From: Deltaproteobacteria bacterium | Lineage (GTDB): Bacteria; Desulfobacterota; Desulfobacteria; Desulfobacterales; UBA5852 | Direction: 5' to 3' | DNA length: 64,000 nt | Assembly (NCBI GenBank): GCA_020444045.1 | Contig: JAHLLS010000005.1 | Coordinates: 124,001 to 188,000 of the forward strand | Part shown: piece after piece, positions 26,360 through 34,793 of the stretch | How the letters are laid out: each line of letters starts with the position of its first letter | Numbering within the stretch: the stretch's first letter is position 1 | Translations under genes and position numbers: made by a program | Notes under the pieces: generated by a model | Database searches by the model: none | What the model saw: only the letters and a program-made list of their open reading frames with translations | Told to the model about the DNA's origin: nothing

Positions 26360-26824
26360 ATGGATAGTTTTCCGGAAAATGTGGTTAATCTGATCAACGA
26401 ACGGTTAGGCGGCTACAACAACGTCATCGGGCTTCGCTTTGTCGAGGCGTCGCCGGACAGGTTTGTGGCGGAGTTGGAAATCGATGAGCGCCACCTGCAG
26501 CCTTATGGCCTGGTACACGGCGGGGTTTACGCCGGTATGATCGAGAGCCTCTGCAGCACCGGGGCTGCGTTGAGCGTCTGGAACGAAGGCAAAAACACGG
26601 TGGGCCTGGAAAACACCACTGCTTTTCTCCGGGCGGTGCGTTCGGGCACCCTGCGGGGCACGGCCCGGCCATTGGCGCGCGGCCGTCGGTCCCATGTATG
26701 GGAAGCGGAAATCAAAGATGATCGTGACCGCCTGGTGGCGTCCGGCCGGGTGCGGCTCATGGTGCTGGATCCCGGCGCTGAGGCGGATGGCGAAACGGTC
26801 ACCCTGGAAGCATCGCTGGGATAA
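26360..26824 (+). CDS. hotdog-fold thioesterase (PaaI/YdiI-like)
   Basis: A 154-residue acyl-CoA thioesterase-like protein. The active-site helix reads GLVHGGVYAGMIES, with the catalytic acid as Glu, as in YdiI/EntH-type enzymes, rather than Asp as in PaaI. NTTAFLRAVRSGTL is the second family motif. It probably hydrolyses an aromatic or medium-chain acyl-CoA in the cytosol. No pathway genes are adjacent. Confidence 0.85.
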   Translation: MDSFPENVVNLINERLGGYNNVIGLRFVEASPDRFVAELEIDERHLQPYGLVHGGVYAGMIESLCSTGAALSVWNEGKNTVGLENTTAFLRAVRSGTLRGTARPLARGRRSHVWEAEIKDDRDRLVASGRVRLMVLDPGAEADGETVTLEASLG

Positions 26825-26891
26825 TGGGTTCTGTCCGGTTCGGTCGCGAGGACCTACAGCAAAGGCTGACAGCGGGATCAATCATTGTGAC

Positions 26892-27464
26892 ATGAACGGG
26901 AAAAATTTGACAATTCCGGTGCTGGTGGTGGCCCTGCTTTTTATGAGCGGGTGTGCCGCACGTCGGGTTTCAGACGATGGTATGGCGGCAACCGGTGCGC
27001 TCTCCAACGACAGGGTGGCGCAACAGCTGGCAGCGGATCTGACGACACTCCTGGGATACCGGGATGACGAAACGTTGCGCCTGGCGCGAACGATCTTGGC
27101 GGAAACCGACTCCCTCGCCAGGAACTACAAAGTCCAGCCGCCGGCGCTGTGGCACAATTTCCTGGTGAACGTTGGCATCCGGGACCGGGGGTTGTGCTGC
27201 CACTGGACCCAGGATCTTCTCCGCAAAATCGAAACGCTGCAATTGCAGAAATACCAAGCGGTCTGGGCCGTGAGCCGTCACGGCACCTGGCGTGAGCACA
27301 GCTGTGTCATCGTCACGGCCTCCGGGCAGGGGATTGCAACCGGTCTGGTGCTGGACGCCTGGCGTGATGCCGGTCATCTTTATTGGGCCCCTGTCACGGA
27401 GGACCGTTACGCCTGGCAGCGTCATCCCGGCGATAACGGCGTTGATCGTATCCGATGCCGCTGA
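26892..27464 (+). CDS. predicted lipoprotein
   Basis: A 190-residue protein with a type II signal peptide: MNGKNLTIPVLVVALLFMSG followed by the lipobox Cys at residue 21. The mature part is soluble and contains CCHWTQDLLRKI, HGTWREHSCVIV and GLVLDAWRDAG, which suggests a compact enzyme-like or binding fold. ATG 26892 is chosen because the signal peptide starts there. No family recognised. It is 67 bp behind the thioesterase. Confidence 0.72.
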   Translation: MNGKNLTIPVLVVALLFMSGCAARRVSDDGMAATGALSNDRVAQQLAADLTTLLGYRDDETLRLARTILAETDSLARNYKVQPPALWHNFLVNVGIRDRGLCCHWTQDLLRKIETLQLQKYQAVWAVSRHGTWREHSCVIVTASGQGIATGLVLDAWRDAGHLYWAPVTEDRYAWQRHPGDNGVDRIRCR

Positions 27465-28043
27465 CGCGCCGTTTTTTGGGCATGGTACCAAGCGAATCCC
27501 GTATGCGACATTGCCGGCCTTTTCTTGGCCCACGGCATTTCCCGCGGAAGGTCTGCCCATCCGACGATGAGGGTCACGGGGATCGCCATGGTCATTATGA
27601 TATGAGGAATTGTAAATTAATTGTATATGATCAATAAAATGGCGCATAATTTGCTGTTTTAATTTTGACCCTTCCGGGGATCGTCTTCGCATTTTTTGCT
27701 ACCTGCTGTTTCTTCCTGAAAAATAATAAAAATAAATAAATACAGATATATAAGTATTTTTTTGGATGATCGTGGCAACTGATGTGGTGGTACATCGGCC
27801 CCATTTGACGCCTATCTTCCATCTTTCAGGTCATACACAGATTGGTTGAAAATTAAAAAATGATTGTAAAAATAATGTAAAAGCCTTATCTAAACGTTAA
27901 CGATCATAATCGGACGCCAACTGTGCGGCCACCTATCCATCGGACCTCCACTCCGCGGTATTTGCTGGCATATCTCCCCTGACGATTTACCGATGTTGTC
28001 ACCCATGTGCTGGATGCGGTCATAAGCCAAAAGGGAAATTCGA
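27465..28043. other. AT-rich intergenic region before the activase gene
   Basis: About 580 bp with markedly lower GC than the surroundings, especially 27600-27900. Frames are short and show no coding character. No clear hairpin, tRNA or repeat was recognised. It probably holds the promoter of the large activase gene. Confidence 0.5.
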
Positions 28044-31000
28044 ATGCATCATCGTTTACCAACCATTCTGGGCATCGACATCGGATCGGTGTCCGTGGGC
28101 GTGGTCCAGCTGACAACAGACAAGCGTATCGTCAAGACCGCTTATGCGGCGCACCGTGGCGACATTGCCGGGGCACTGGTCAAGCTGATGTCCGGTTTCG
28201 ACCTGTCGCAGCCGATATGGGTTGCCGCGAGTTCGGCCACGCCTGAAACCGTGCGGGCCAGCGTGCGCTTCGACGATCAAATCTGCTGTATCGCGGCCGC
28301 CCGCCGTTGGCGATCGGATGTCAGAGGCATCCTCAACGTCGGCGGCGAGAAATTCCATTTGATCCGGCTGGGGGAAGACAGCGGGTATCTCGGCAGCCGC
28401 GGCAGCACGTCCTGTGCCGCCGGGACCGGTGCCTTCCTCGATCAGCAGGCCCGGCGCCTCGATCTGGCGGATGCCGCGGAGCTCAGCCGGCTTGCAATGG
28501 AAAACACGGCGACGCGCCCCCGCATAGCGTCGCGCTGTGCCGTGTTTGCGAAAACCGATCTCATCCATGCCCAGCAGGAAGGGCATAGCCTGGAAGCGAT
28601 TTGTGACGGACTTTGCCACGGCCTCGCCAGAAATATCGCCGACACGGTTTTGGGGGGGCGGCCCATTGTGCAGCCGCTGGTCTTTTGCGGCGGCGTGGCA
28701 CGCAATGCGGCGGTGGGGCGTTACCTCGCCGATTTCGTCGGCACGGCGGTCAACATCCCGGATCACCCAGAATTGTTCGGTGCGCTGGGCGCGGGATTGA
28801 CCTTTATCGAAACCCACCTGGGCATCGAGGAGAACCTCCCCCCCCCGCGCACGATGACCTCGCCGGAAGAGCTCATCCAGACCGCGATCCGCAAGAAAAC
28901 CTATGCCTATCCCCCCTTGACCCTGACGCAATCCCGCTATCCGGATTTCGACAGTCTGGAACAGTTCCGTTTTCCCGTCGATTCAGACGCGGGCGACGGC
29001 CGAACCGTCGAGGTTGATCGCTACGCGCCGCTCGCCGGACGGCAAGACGTCTACCTGGGGGTCGATATCGGTTCGACCAGCACCAAAGCGGTCCTGATGG
29101 CGCCGGACAAGACCGTCCTGGCGGGGTTCTACACCCGAACCGGGGGGCGGCCCCTGGTGGCCATGCAGCGCATCCTGGAGAGCGTCGACCACCTGGCCCG
29201 GCGCCACGAAAGCGAATTGGTGGTGTGCGGCGCCGGCACGACAGGTTCCGGTCGTAAATTTATCGGGCGCATCATCGGGGCCGACCTGGTGCTGGATGAA
29301 ATTACCGCCCACGCCCGGGCGGCCTGCGAACTGAATCCCCAGGTGGACACCATTATCGAGATCGGCGGGCAGGATGCCAAATTTACGACCCTGAAAGACG
29401 GCCGCGTCACCTCGGCCACGATGAATACGGTGTGTGCCGCCGGCACCGGCAGTTTTATCGAGGAACAGGCCGCCAAGCTCGGTTGCCCTCTTGAAGATTT
29501 TTCACGCCGTACGGAAAACCGCCGCGCCCCGCTATCTTCGGATCGCTGCACGGTCTTCATGGAGCGGGATTTGAATCATTATCTGGCGGAAGACTGGGAC
29601 ACGGACGAGGTCCTGGCCTCGGTACTGCACTCGGTGAGGGAAAATTATCTGCTCAAGGTGGCCACCCTCAGCCGTATCGGCGAGGTGGTCCTGTTTCAGG
29701 GGGCCACCGCCAAAAACCGCGCCCTGGTGGCGGCGTTCGAACAGCGTCTGCAAAAACCCATTCTGGTGTCGAAATACTGCCACTTGACCGGCGCCTTGGG
29801 GACGGCCCTGACGCTTAGGGACGAGCATCGGAAAACGGATGGCCGTATTCCCGCGACCACCTTTGCCGGGATCGATCTGTGGCGCGACGATGTTCCAGTG
29901 CGTTCGGAAATATGCGACCTGTGTCCCAATCACTGCAAGCTTTCCGTGGCGGAAGTGGGCGGCGAGACAGTGGCCTACGGGTTCCTGTGCGGCCGTGACT
30001 ACGACACGCAGCATTTCGTGCGCACCGACAACGAGGCTTTCGACCTGGTGGCGCAGCGCCGGAAAACCTTCCGTTTCGACCACAAGGCCGTATCCAAGCA
30101 GCGACCCACCATCGGCCTGCCGGCGGGCGGGCATCTGGTGGAAGATTTGCCCCGATGGCAGATGTTTTTCGATCGATTAGGGTTTCAAACGGTTACCAGC
30201 GAAGGTTTTAAAGATGCCGTCCGGGTCGGCAAGCCCCTGACCAACGCAGAATTTTGCGCACCGATGACAGCCCTGCAGGGGCATGTGCGCTATCTCAGAG
30301 ACCGCTGCGATTATGTTTTTCTACCGACCTACCTGGAAGACCGTACCAGCGAGCACAAGTTGCGGCGCCAGTACTGCTATTATACCCAGTATGCGTCGGT
30401 GCTGGCTGAAATGCCCACGGCAACGTCCGGCGCGAAGATCCTCTACCCCTTGATCCGCTATCTTTACACCGGGTTCCACACCCGCATGGAACTCTACCGG
30501 ATGTTCACCGCCATGCCCGGCGGGCGGGTGCCGTTTTTGGAACTGACCCAGGCCTATGATGAGGCGGTTCGTTTTCAGGAAGAGCGGCAAGCAGAACTGC
30601 AAACGCGCTGGCAGGCCCACCGCCAGGGGCGCCCGGATGATGTTCGCATCGCGCTCCTGGGGCGACCCTACACCCTTTTTTCGCCGGCGCTCAATTGTGG
30701 CATTCCGGGTTTGTTTCTGCGGCAGGGAATCGACTGCTGCTACCAGGACATGTTGACGGTTTCGGAGGACGACACCCGTGCGATTCAGCCCCTGCTGCAG
30801 GAAATCCATTGGCGGTATGCGGCGCGGGTGATGGCGGCCGCCCAGGCTGCTGCCAAAACCCCCGGGCTTTACCCGGTGCTGGTGACTTCATTCAAATGCT
30901 CGCCGGACGCCTTCATCCAGGATTATTTCAAGAAGCTGATGGCGGCCCATGACAAGCCCTATCTTGTGCTGGAACTGGACGAGCACGATTCCAGCGTGGG

Positions 31001-32312
31001 GTACGAAACCCGCATCGAAGCGGCTGTAAGAGCGTTTCGCAATCACCATCAGACGGTGACCAAACCCCATACGCCACTTTTAGGTCACTTGAATCCGGAT
31101 CTGCACCGCGGCAAAACTGACCGCACCATCGTGCTGCCCAACTGGGATCGCCTGACCGGCCGCCTGCTCGAAGCCGTGCTGCGGCGTGAGGGGCGCAGCG
31201 CCATCCTCATGGAGGAGACCGAAACCACCATCGCTAAAAGCCTGGGGGACAACACCGGCCAATGCATCCCCATCAACGCGGTCGTGGAAGGTTTTGTGGA
31301 GTGCCTGGACCGACACAATCTGGCACCGGGCGAGGCGGTGTTGTGGATGAGCGAGGCCTGCATGGCCTGCAATATCACCTTGTACCCGCACCACATGAAG
31401 ACCCTGATCAACGCCCGGGGCGGCGGCTTGGAAAAAGCAGGCGTTTACGTGGGGGATCTGTTCTTCAAGGATATTTCCCCCCGGGCGTCCTTCAATGCCG
31501 TCTTCGCCTATATGTTCGGGGGATTGCTGCGGCGGGTGGCCTGCCGGCTGCGGCCCTACGAATGCCAGGCCGGTGACGTGGACCAGGTCCTGGAGGTAAG
31601 CCTCGAGATTCTTTATGAGGCCTTCATGGGGCGGATCAAAAAGCAGGATGCCCTGGAAGCCGTGCTGGAGCGTTTTGAAAAAATTCCGGTCGCGAAAACG
31701 GAACGGCCCAAAGTCGCCATTTTCGGCGACCTTTACTCCCGCGACAACCGGGTCATGAATCAGGACCTGATCCGCTTCATCGAACGCCACGGGGGGGAAG
31801 TCGTCACCACGCCGTATTCAGACTACGCGCGGATGATCGCAAACCCCTATTTCCGCAAATGGTTCTACGAGCGCAAGTTTCTGACCCTGATCTCCAGCAA
31901 GGCCCTCATGACCACCATTACCCGGCTGGAGCGCACCTACTACCGCCTGTTCGAGCCGCTGCTGGGGGAACCCATGGCGACCTTCGACGACCCGCCGGAA
32001 GCCATCCTGGCGCAATACGGGGTGCGCATCGAGCACACCGGCGAGTCCCTGGATAACCTGCTCAAGGTGCACTACATCAAGAAACACCACCCGGATGTGA
32101 CCCTGTTCGTCCAGGCCAGCCCGGCCTTCTGCTGCCCGTCCCTGGTCACCGAGGCCATGGCCCGCCGCATCGAGGACGTCACCGGGGTGCCGGTGGTCCC
32201 CATCACCTACGACGGCACCGGCGGGCGGAAGAACGACATCATCATTCCCTACCTGAAATATCCTCGGGCCGCGGCGACGTCTTCCCCGCCGACCATGGAT
32301 CGCGCGGTATAG
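28044..32312 (+). CDS. giant acyl-CoA dehydratase activase-like fusion (two BadF/HgdC domains, DUF2229, HgdB-like)
   Basis: A 1422-residue soluble protein. Two ASKHA ATPase domains of the BadF/HgdC type stand in tandem: ILGIDIGSVSVG at residue 9 and VYLGVDIGSTSTKAVL near 335. Each keeps the cluster-binding pattern CAAGTG followed by a second Cys (RCAVF, RCTVF), so each could hold half of a 4Fe-4S cluster. A DUF2229 region begins near 622 (ICDLCPNHCKL, FLCGRDYD), and the last ~400 residues resemble HgdB-like dehydratase subunits. HgdC-type activases inject one electron into 2-hydroxyacyl-CoA dehydratases or benzoyl-CoA reductases. The physiological substrate of these long fusions is not established to my knowledge. 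The gene stands alone. Confidence 0.88.
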   Translation: MHHRLPTILGIDIGSVSVGVVQLTTDKRIVKTAYAAHRGDIAGALVKLMSGFDLSQPIWVAASSATPETVRASVRFDDQICCIAAARRWRSDVRGILNVGGEKFHLIRLGEDSGYLGSRGSTSCAAGTGAFLDQQARRLDLADAAELSRLAMENTATRPRIASRCAVFAKTDLIHAQQEGHSLEAICDGLCHGLARNIADTVLGGRPIVQPLVFCGGVARNAAVGRYLADFVGTAVNIPDHPELFGALGAGLTFIETHLGIEENLPPPRTMTSPEELIQTAIRKKTYAYPPLTLTQSRYPDFDSLEQFRFPVDSDAGDGRTVEVDRYAPLAGRQDVYLGVDIGSTSTKAVLMAPDKTVLAGFYTRTGGRPLVAMQRILESVDHLARRHESELVVCGAGTTGSGRKFIGRIIGADLVLDEITAHARAACELNPQVDTIIEIGGQDAKFTTLKDGRVTSATMNTVCAAGTGSFIEEQAAKLGCPLEDFSRRTENRRAPLSSDRCTVFMERDLNHYLAEDWDTDEVLASVLHSVRENYLLKVATLSRIGEVVLFQGATAKNRALVAAFEQRLQKPILVSKYCHLTGALGTALTLRDEHRKTDGRIPATTFAGIDLWRDDVPVRSEICDLCPNHCKLSVAEVGGETVAYGFLCGRDYDTQHFVRTDNEAFDLVAQRRKTFRFDHKAVSKQRPTIGLPAGGHLVEDLPRWQMFFDRLGFQTVTSEGFKDAVRVGKPLTNAEFCAPMTALQGHVRYLRDRCDYVFLPTYLEDRTSEHKLRRQYCYYTQYASVLAEMPTATSGAKILYPLIRYLYTGFHTRMELYRMFTAMPGGRVPFLELTQAYDEAVRFQEERQAELQTRWQAHRQGRPDDVRIALLGRPYTLFSPALNCGIPGLFLRQGIDCCYQDMLTVSEDDTRAIQPLLQEIHWRYAARVMAAAQAAAKTPGLYPVLVTSFKCSPDAFIQDYFKKLMAAHDKPYLVLELDEHDSSVGYETRIEAAVRAFRNHHQTVTKPHTPLLGHLNPDLHRGKTDRTIVLPNWDRLTGRLLEAVLRREGRSAILMEETETTIAKSLGDNTGQCIPINAVVEGFVECLDRHNLAPGEAVLWMSEACMACNITLYPHHMKTLINARGGGLEKAGVYVGDLFFKDISPRASFNAVFAYMFGGLLRRVACRLRPYECQAGDVDQVLEVSLEILYEAFMGRIKKQDALEAVLERFEKIPVAKTERPKVAIFGDLYSRDNRVMNQDLIRFIERHGGEVVTTPYSDYARMIANPYFRKWFYERKFLTLISSKALMTTITRLERTYYRLFEPLLGEPMATFDDPPEAILAQYGVRIEHTGESLDNLLKVHYIKKHHPDVTLFVQASPAFCCPSLVTEAMARRIEDVTGVPVVPITYDGTGGRKNDIIIPYLKYPRAAATSSPPTMDRAV

Positions 32313-32375
32313 CCCGGATAATATTTCGTTGGAATTTTGACGAACTCGCAAATCGTCGCAAAGAGAGCCGTTTTG

Positions 32376-32445
32376 TCATCCCCGCGCAGGCGGGGATCCA
32401 GTCATTTACATTGGGTATGGACTCCCGCCTTCGCGGGAGTGACGG
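32376..32445. repeat. REP-like paired hairpin element
   Basis: Two hairpins face each other: CCCCGC-gcag-GCGGGG (32380-32395) and CTCCCGC-cttc-GCGGGAG (32422-32439). The flanks GTCATCCCCGC and GCGGGAGTGAC make the whole unit an imperfect inverted repeat. This form (GTCAT-CCCGC...GCGGG-ATGAC) is common as a dispersed palindrome in proteobacterial genomes. It lies after the activase stop and may also act as a transcript end. Confidence 0.65.
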
Positions 32446-32531
32446 ATTGAAGACTTTTGTAGTCCCTCGATTTTGACTTTAGACGTTTCTATAGGGGAAG
32501 GGCTGGCTTGACAGCGGAGGGGATTGGAGCG

Positions 32532-32873
32532 TTAAAGTTCATCGTCAACGATGGTGCCGCCCACGGTGTCGATAAGCACGCTGTGACACTGAACCTCGAA
32601 CCATTCATTGAAAAGTTTTCTGTTCCGCTTTTTGGGCCAGAGTGATTCATCGGTGTACCAGTCCTCGAGTTCGCTTTCAAATAGCGCTTTGAAATTGAGT
32701 GATATCCATTCCTCCAGCTTCTCAGCATCATCATCACGAATAAGGTAAACGGTACAATCCTGATTGGCTTCTTCGATTGTGATTCCGGGGTCATCCTTAT
32801 ACGGGTCGGCATCATTCGCCCACTGAACAAAGGGTGCCTTGTACTTGAGTATGACAGCTGCTCGATTGATCAT
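32532..32873 (-). CDS. hypothetical acidic protein
   Basis: A 113-residue acidic, soluble protein with several Trp residues (PFVQWANDADPYKDD, DWYTDESLWPKKRNRKLFNEWFEV). Base composition is more AT-rich than the neighbouring core genes. It lies with the next small gene on the minus strand, and an attC-like fold separates the two. I think similar proteins recur in unrelated bacteria, but I do not recognise a family name. Confidence 0.6.
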   Translation of the reverse strand: MINRAAVILKYKAPFVQWANDADPYKDDPGITIEEANQDCTVYLIRDDDAEKLEEWISLNFKALFESELEDWYTDESLWPKKRNRKLFNEWFEVQCHSVLIDTVGGTIVDDEL

Positions 32874-32882
32874 ATTCCTATC

Positions 32883-32938
32883 CGATAACGCCTCTACTCT
32901 CGGGCGCGAGGAACGAGCGTCCAGAGCAGCAGTTGGTG
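32883..32938 (-). other. attC-like folded site between two small genes
   Basis: The sequence can fold with AAC (32887-32889) pairing GTT (32932-32934), then GC/GC, CTCT/AGAG and an inner CTCG/CGAG. Two extra bases on one arm would be extra-helical. This resembles integron cassette recombination sites. The R-box triplets fit, but the full RYYYAAC/GTTRRRY boxes do not, and no integrase gene is in the window. Confidence 0.3.
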
Positions 32939-32945
32939 ATATGAT

Positions 32946-33197
32946 TTATTTTTCAGTTTCCCAACCACTTTCTTTTGCTCGTAGCATTAATTTTTCATAT
33001 TGATCTTTCGCTTTTTGAAGCGCAGTTTTTGGGTCACAGTTCCATCCAATTTCTTTATCCCACCACTGATCAAGTTCACGATCACTTGAAAGTGATTTTA
33101 TTTTGCGTATTAGCTCATCAGCTTCTTTACTGTATACCTCAATCTTCCAATGAAGAATATCAGTTAGTGGATGATCTCCATGTTTTCCATTTGGCAT
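32946..33197 (-). CDS. small hypothetical protein
   Basis: An 83-residue charged protein, probably helical (WKIEVYSKEADELIRKIKSL, KTALQKAKDQYEKLMLRAKES), with Trp-rich centre LDQWWDKEIGW. AT-rich compared with neighbours, suggesting recent acquisition. No family recognised. Confidence 0.5.
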   Translation of the reverse strand: MPNGKHGDHPLTDILHWKIEVYSKEADELIRKIKSLSSDRELDQWWDKEIGWNCDPKTALQKAKDQYEKLMLRAKESGWETEK

Positions 33198-33633
33198 ATC
33201 AATTTCTCATTTCATATAATATAGTTTAGAGAACCGAAATTTTGAGGTAAATGCCACATCTCATGTGTCCTATGCAGCAAAACCCTTATTTTTTATTCAG
33301 TCGTCAAATCATAAAAGATCAAAGTGTTTGAATCTTATCAGGAAAAATCTCAGCGATTTACGGGGTACGATTTGTTGCCCTGGACAGCATCAAAAAAAAC
33401 GTAATGTATTTTCCACTGCGGCATGGGGCGGGGGCTGACTTCTCAGATACGGGTGTTAAATCAGTTGCCTATCATATTTGGTTGTGATTGCAAATGCATG
33501 GATGATTATAGGGCAGCAGAAGATCGCCCATCTAAATGACTTTCCGTTGTGACGGGATCTGTCAGACTTTTCTGGTACATTCGTCGTATTCATTTTCGTG
33601 TTGACACGCAAAGTCGCTTTCTATAAGTAAACA
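33198..33633. other. AT-rich intergenic region
   Basis: About 435 bp with low GC content and no convincing gene on either strand. It separates the small minus-strand genes from the TetR gene and should contain promoters for both directions. No repeat or hairpin was recognised apart from the palindrome described next. Confidence 0.45.
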
Positions 33634-33652
33634 AATAAACAAATAGTTTATT
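33634..33652. promoter_or_regulatory. palindrome upstream of TetR gene, candidate operator
   Basis: AATAAAC (33634-33640) and GTTTATT (33646-33652) form a perfect 7-base dyad around AAATA, 14 bp before the TetR start. Position and symmetry fit autoregulation by the downstream TetR protein. Confidence 0.5.
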
Positions 33653-33666
33653 ATAAATATTTCATT

Positions 33667-34257
33667 ATGAAACCCAAAGAAGACATCACGACAATTTACG
33701 AAGCTGCCTTGGGCGTTTTTGCCGACTACGGGTTCAAAAAAGCCACCCTGGACGACATTGCGGCGGAACTTGGCATGACCAAGGGCAATCTATACCGGTA
33801 TGCCGAAAACAAGAAGGATCTCTACCGGAATACGGTACGCCATGCCATGCTGCGCTGGCAGGGACGGGTGCGGGACGCTATTGAACGGGAACCTGATGCG
33901 GAGCGGCAGTTCCATGTCATGTGCCGCAAGGCGGTGGCCTATCTTGCCGAAGACGACGCCCTGCGGCGCCTGCTGGTCCGCGACCCGGACATTTTCCCCA
34001 TGTTTCCGGCCAATGACCCCTACGCCGATATCAATGCCAACTCGGTGGCCATGATCCGGTCCATCCTGGAACGGGGAATTGCCGAGCAGCGCTTTCGGGC
34101 CGTGGACTTGGAGACCGTCCCCGAGATTATTTTTTCAGTCTACAAAATGTTCATCATCCGCATGTACATCAAATCCCGGGATCCTGCCCAGGAAGAGATG
34201 TTTACGCAGACAGTAGCGTTGATCACTCAGGGTCTTTTTAAGGAAGCGAAAGTCTAA
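33667..34257 (+). CDS. TetR-family transcriptional regulator
   Basis: A 196-residue repressor. The N-terminal helix-turn-helix is typical (ALGVFADYGFKKATLDDIAAELGMTKGNLYRYAENKKDLY). The C-terminal ligand domain has no recognisable signature. It differs clearly from FadR at 13 kb. It is followed by an SCP2 lipid-binding protein and an M24 peptidase in the same direction, probably its targets. The ligand may be a lipid or acyl-CoA, judged only from the SCP2 neighbour. Confidence 0.88.
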   Translation: MKPKEDITTIYEAALGVFADYGFKKATLDDIAAELGMTKGNLYRYAENKKDLYRNTVRHAMLRWQGRVRDAIEREPDAERQFHVMCRKAVAYLAEDDALRRLLVRDPDIFPMFPANDPYADINANSVAMIRSILERGIAEQRFRAVDLETVPEIIFSVYKMFIIRMYIKSRDPAQEEMFTQTVALITQGLFKEAKV

Positions 34258-34361
34258 AATGACTGCCAATTGCCAGACAGCGATGGTTTTGGACGACAAC
34301 TATTTCATGTGTCTGTTTCAGAAAAGAAGACCATTTCTGGACAGGCAACAGGGAGGTGACC

Positions 34362-34763
34362 ATGACCGAACAGATTCAGTACCTGACCCCCGCATGGCGG
34401 GATGAAGCCGAAAAACGACTTAAAACCGAATTGAGCCCGGAGCGGATGAATTTTATTACATCATCCATGTCCAATATTTACCTCGATTGCCCGGACGGCG
34501 GCACTCGCTATCTCTTCTTCCGGTTTGAAAAAGGCGAATTTGCTGATCTGCTGCTGGGGGAGGGGGAACCGCCAAAGGCTGAATTCAAGATTAGCGGCAA
34601 ATACGATATTTTTGCCAAAATATCCCGGGCCGAGCTTGGCTCCCAGAGGGCGCTGATGACCGGTAAGCTGAAACTCAAAGGCAACATGGTCAAAGCATTG
34701 AAGCTGGCATCCATTGCCGATCGGCTCAACAAGGTCCTTGCGACGATTCCGGCGCAATATTAA
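34362..34763 (+). CDS. SCP2 sterol-binding-domain protein
   Basis: A 133-residue single-domain protein of the SCP2 family: the central ISGKYDIFAKISRAELGSQRALMTGKLKLKGNMVKALKL is the family core. These proteins bind lipids or acyl-CoA in a hydrophobic tunnel. ATG 34362 follows GGGAGGTGACC and is preferred over GTG 34356. It lies between the TetR gene and an M24 peptidase gene, 30 bp before the latter. Confidence 0.88.
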   Translation: MTEQIQYLTPAWRDEAEKRLKTELSPERMNFITSSMSNIYLDCPDGGTRYLFFRFEKGEFADLLLGEGEPPKAEFKISGKYDIFAKISRAELGSQRALMTGKLKLKGNMVKALKLASIADRLNKVLATIPAQY

Positions 34764-34793
34764 CAGGCGCACTACCCGAAGGAGAATGATGCC

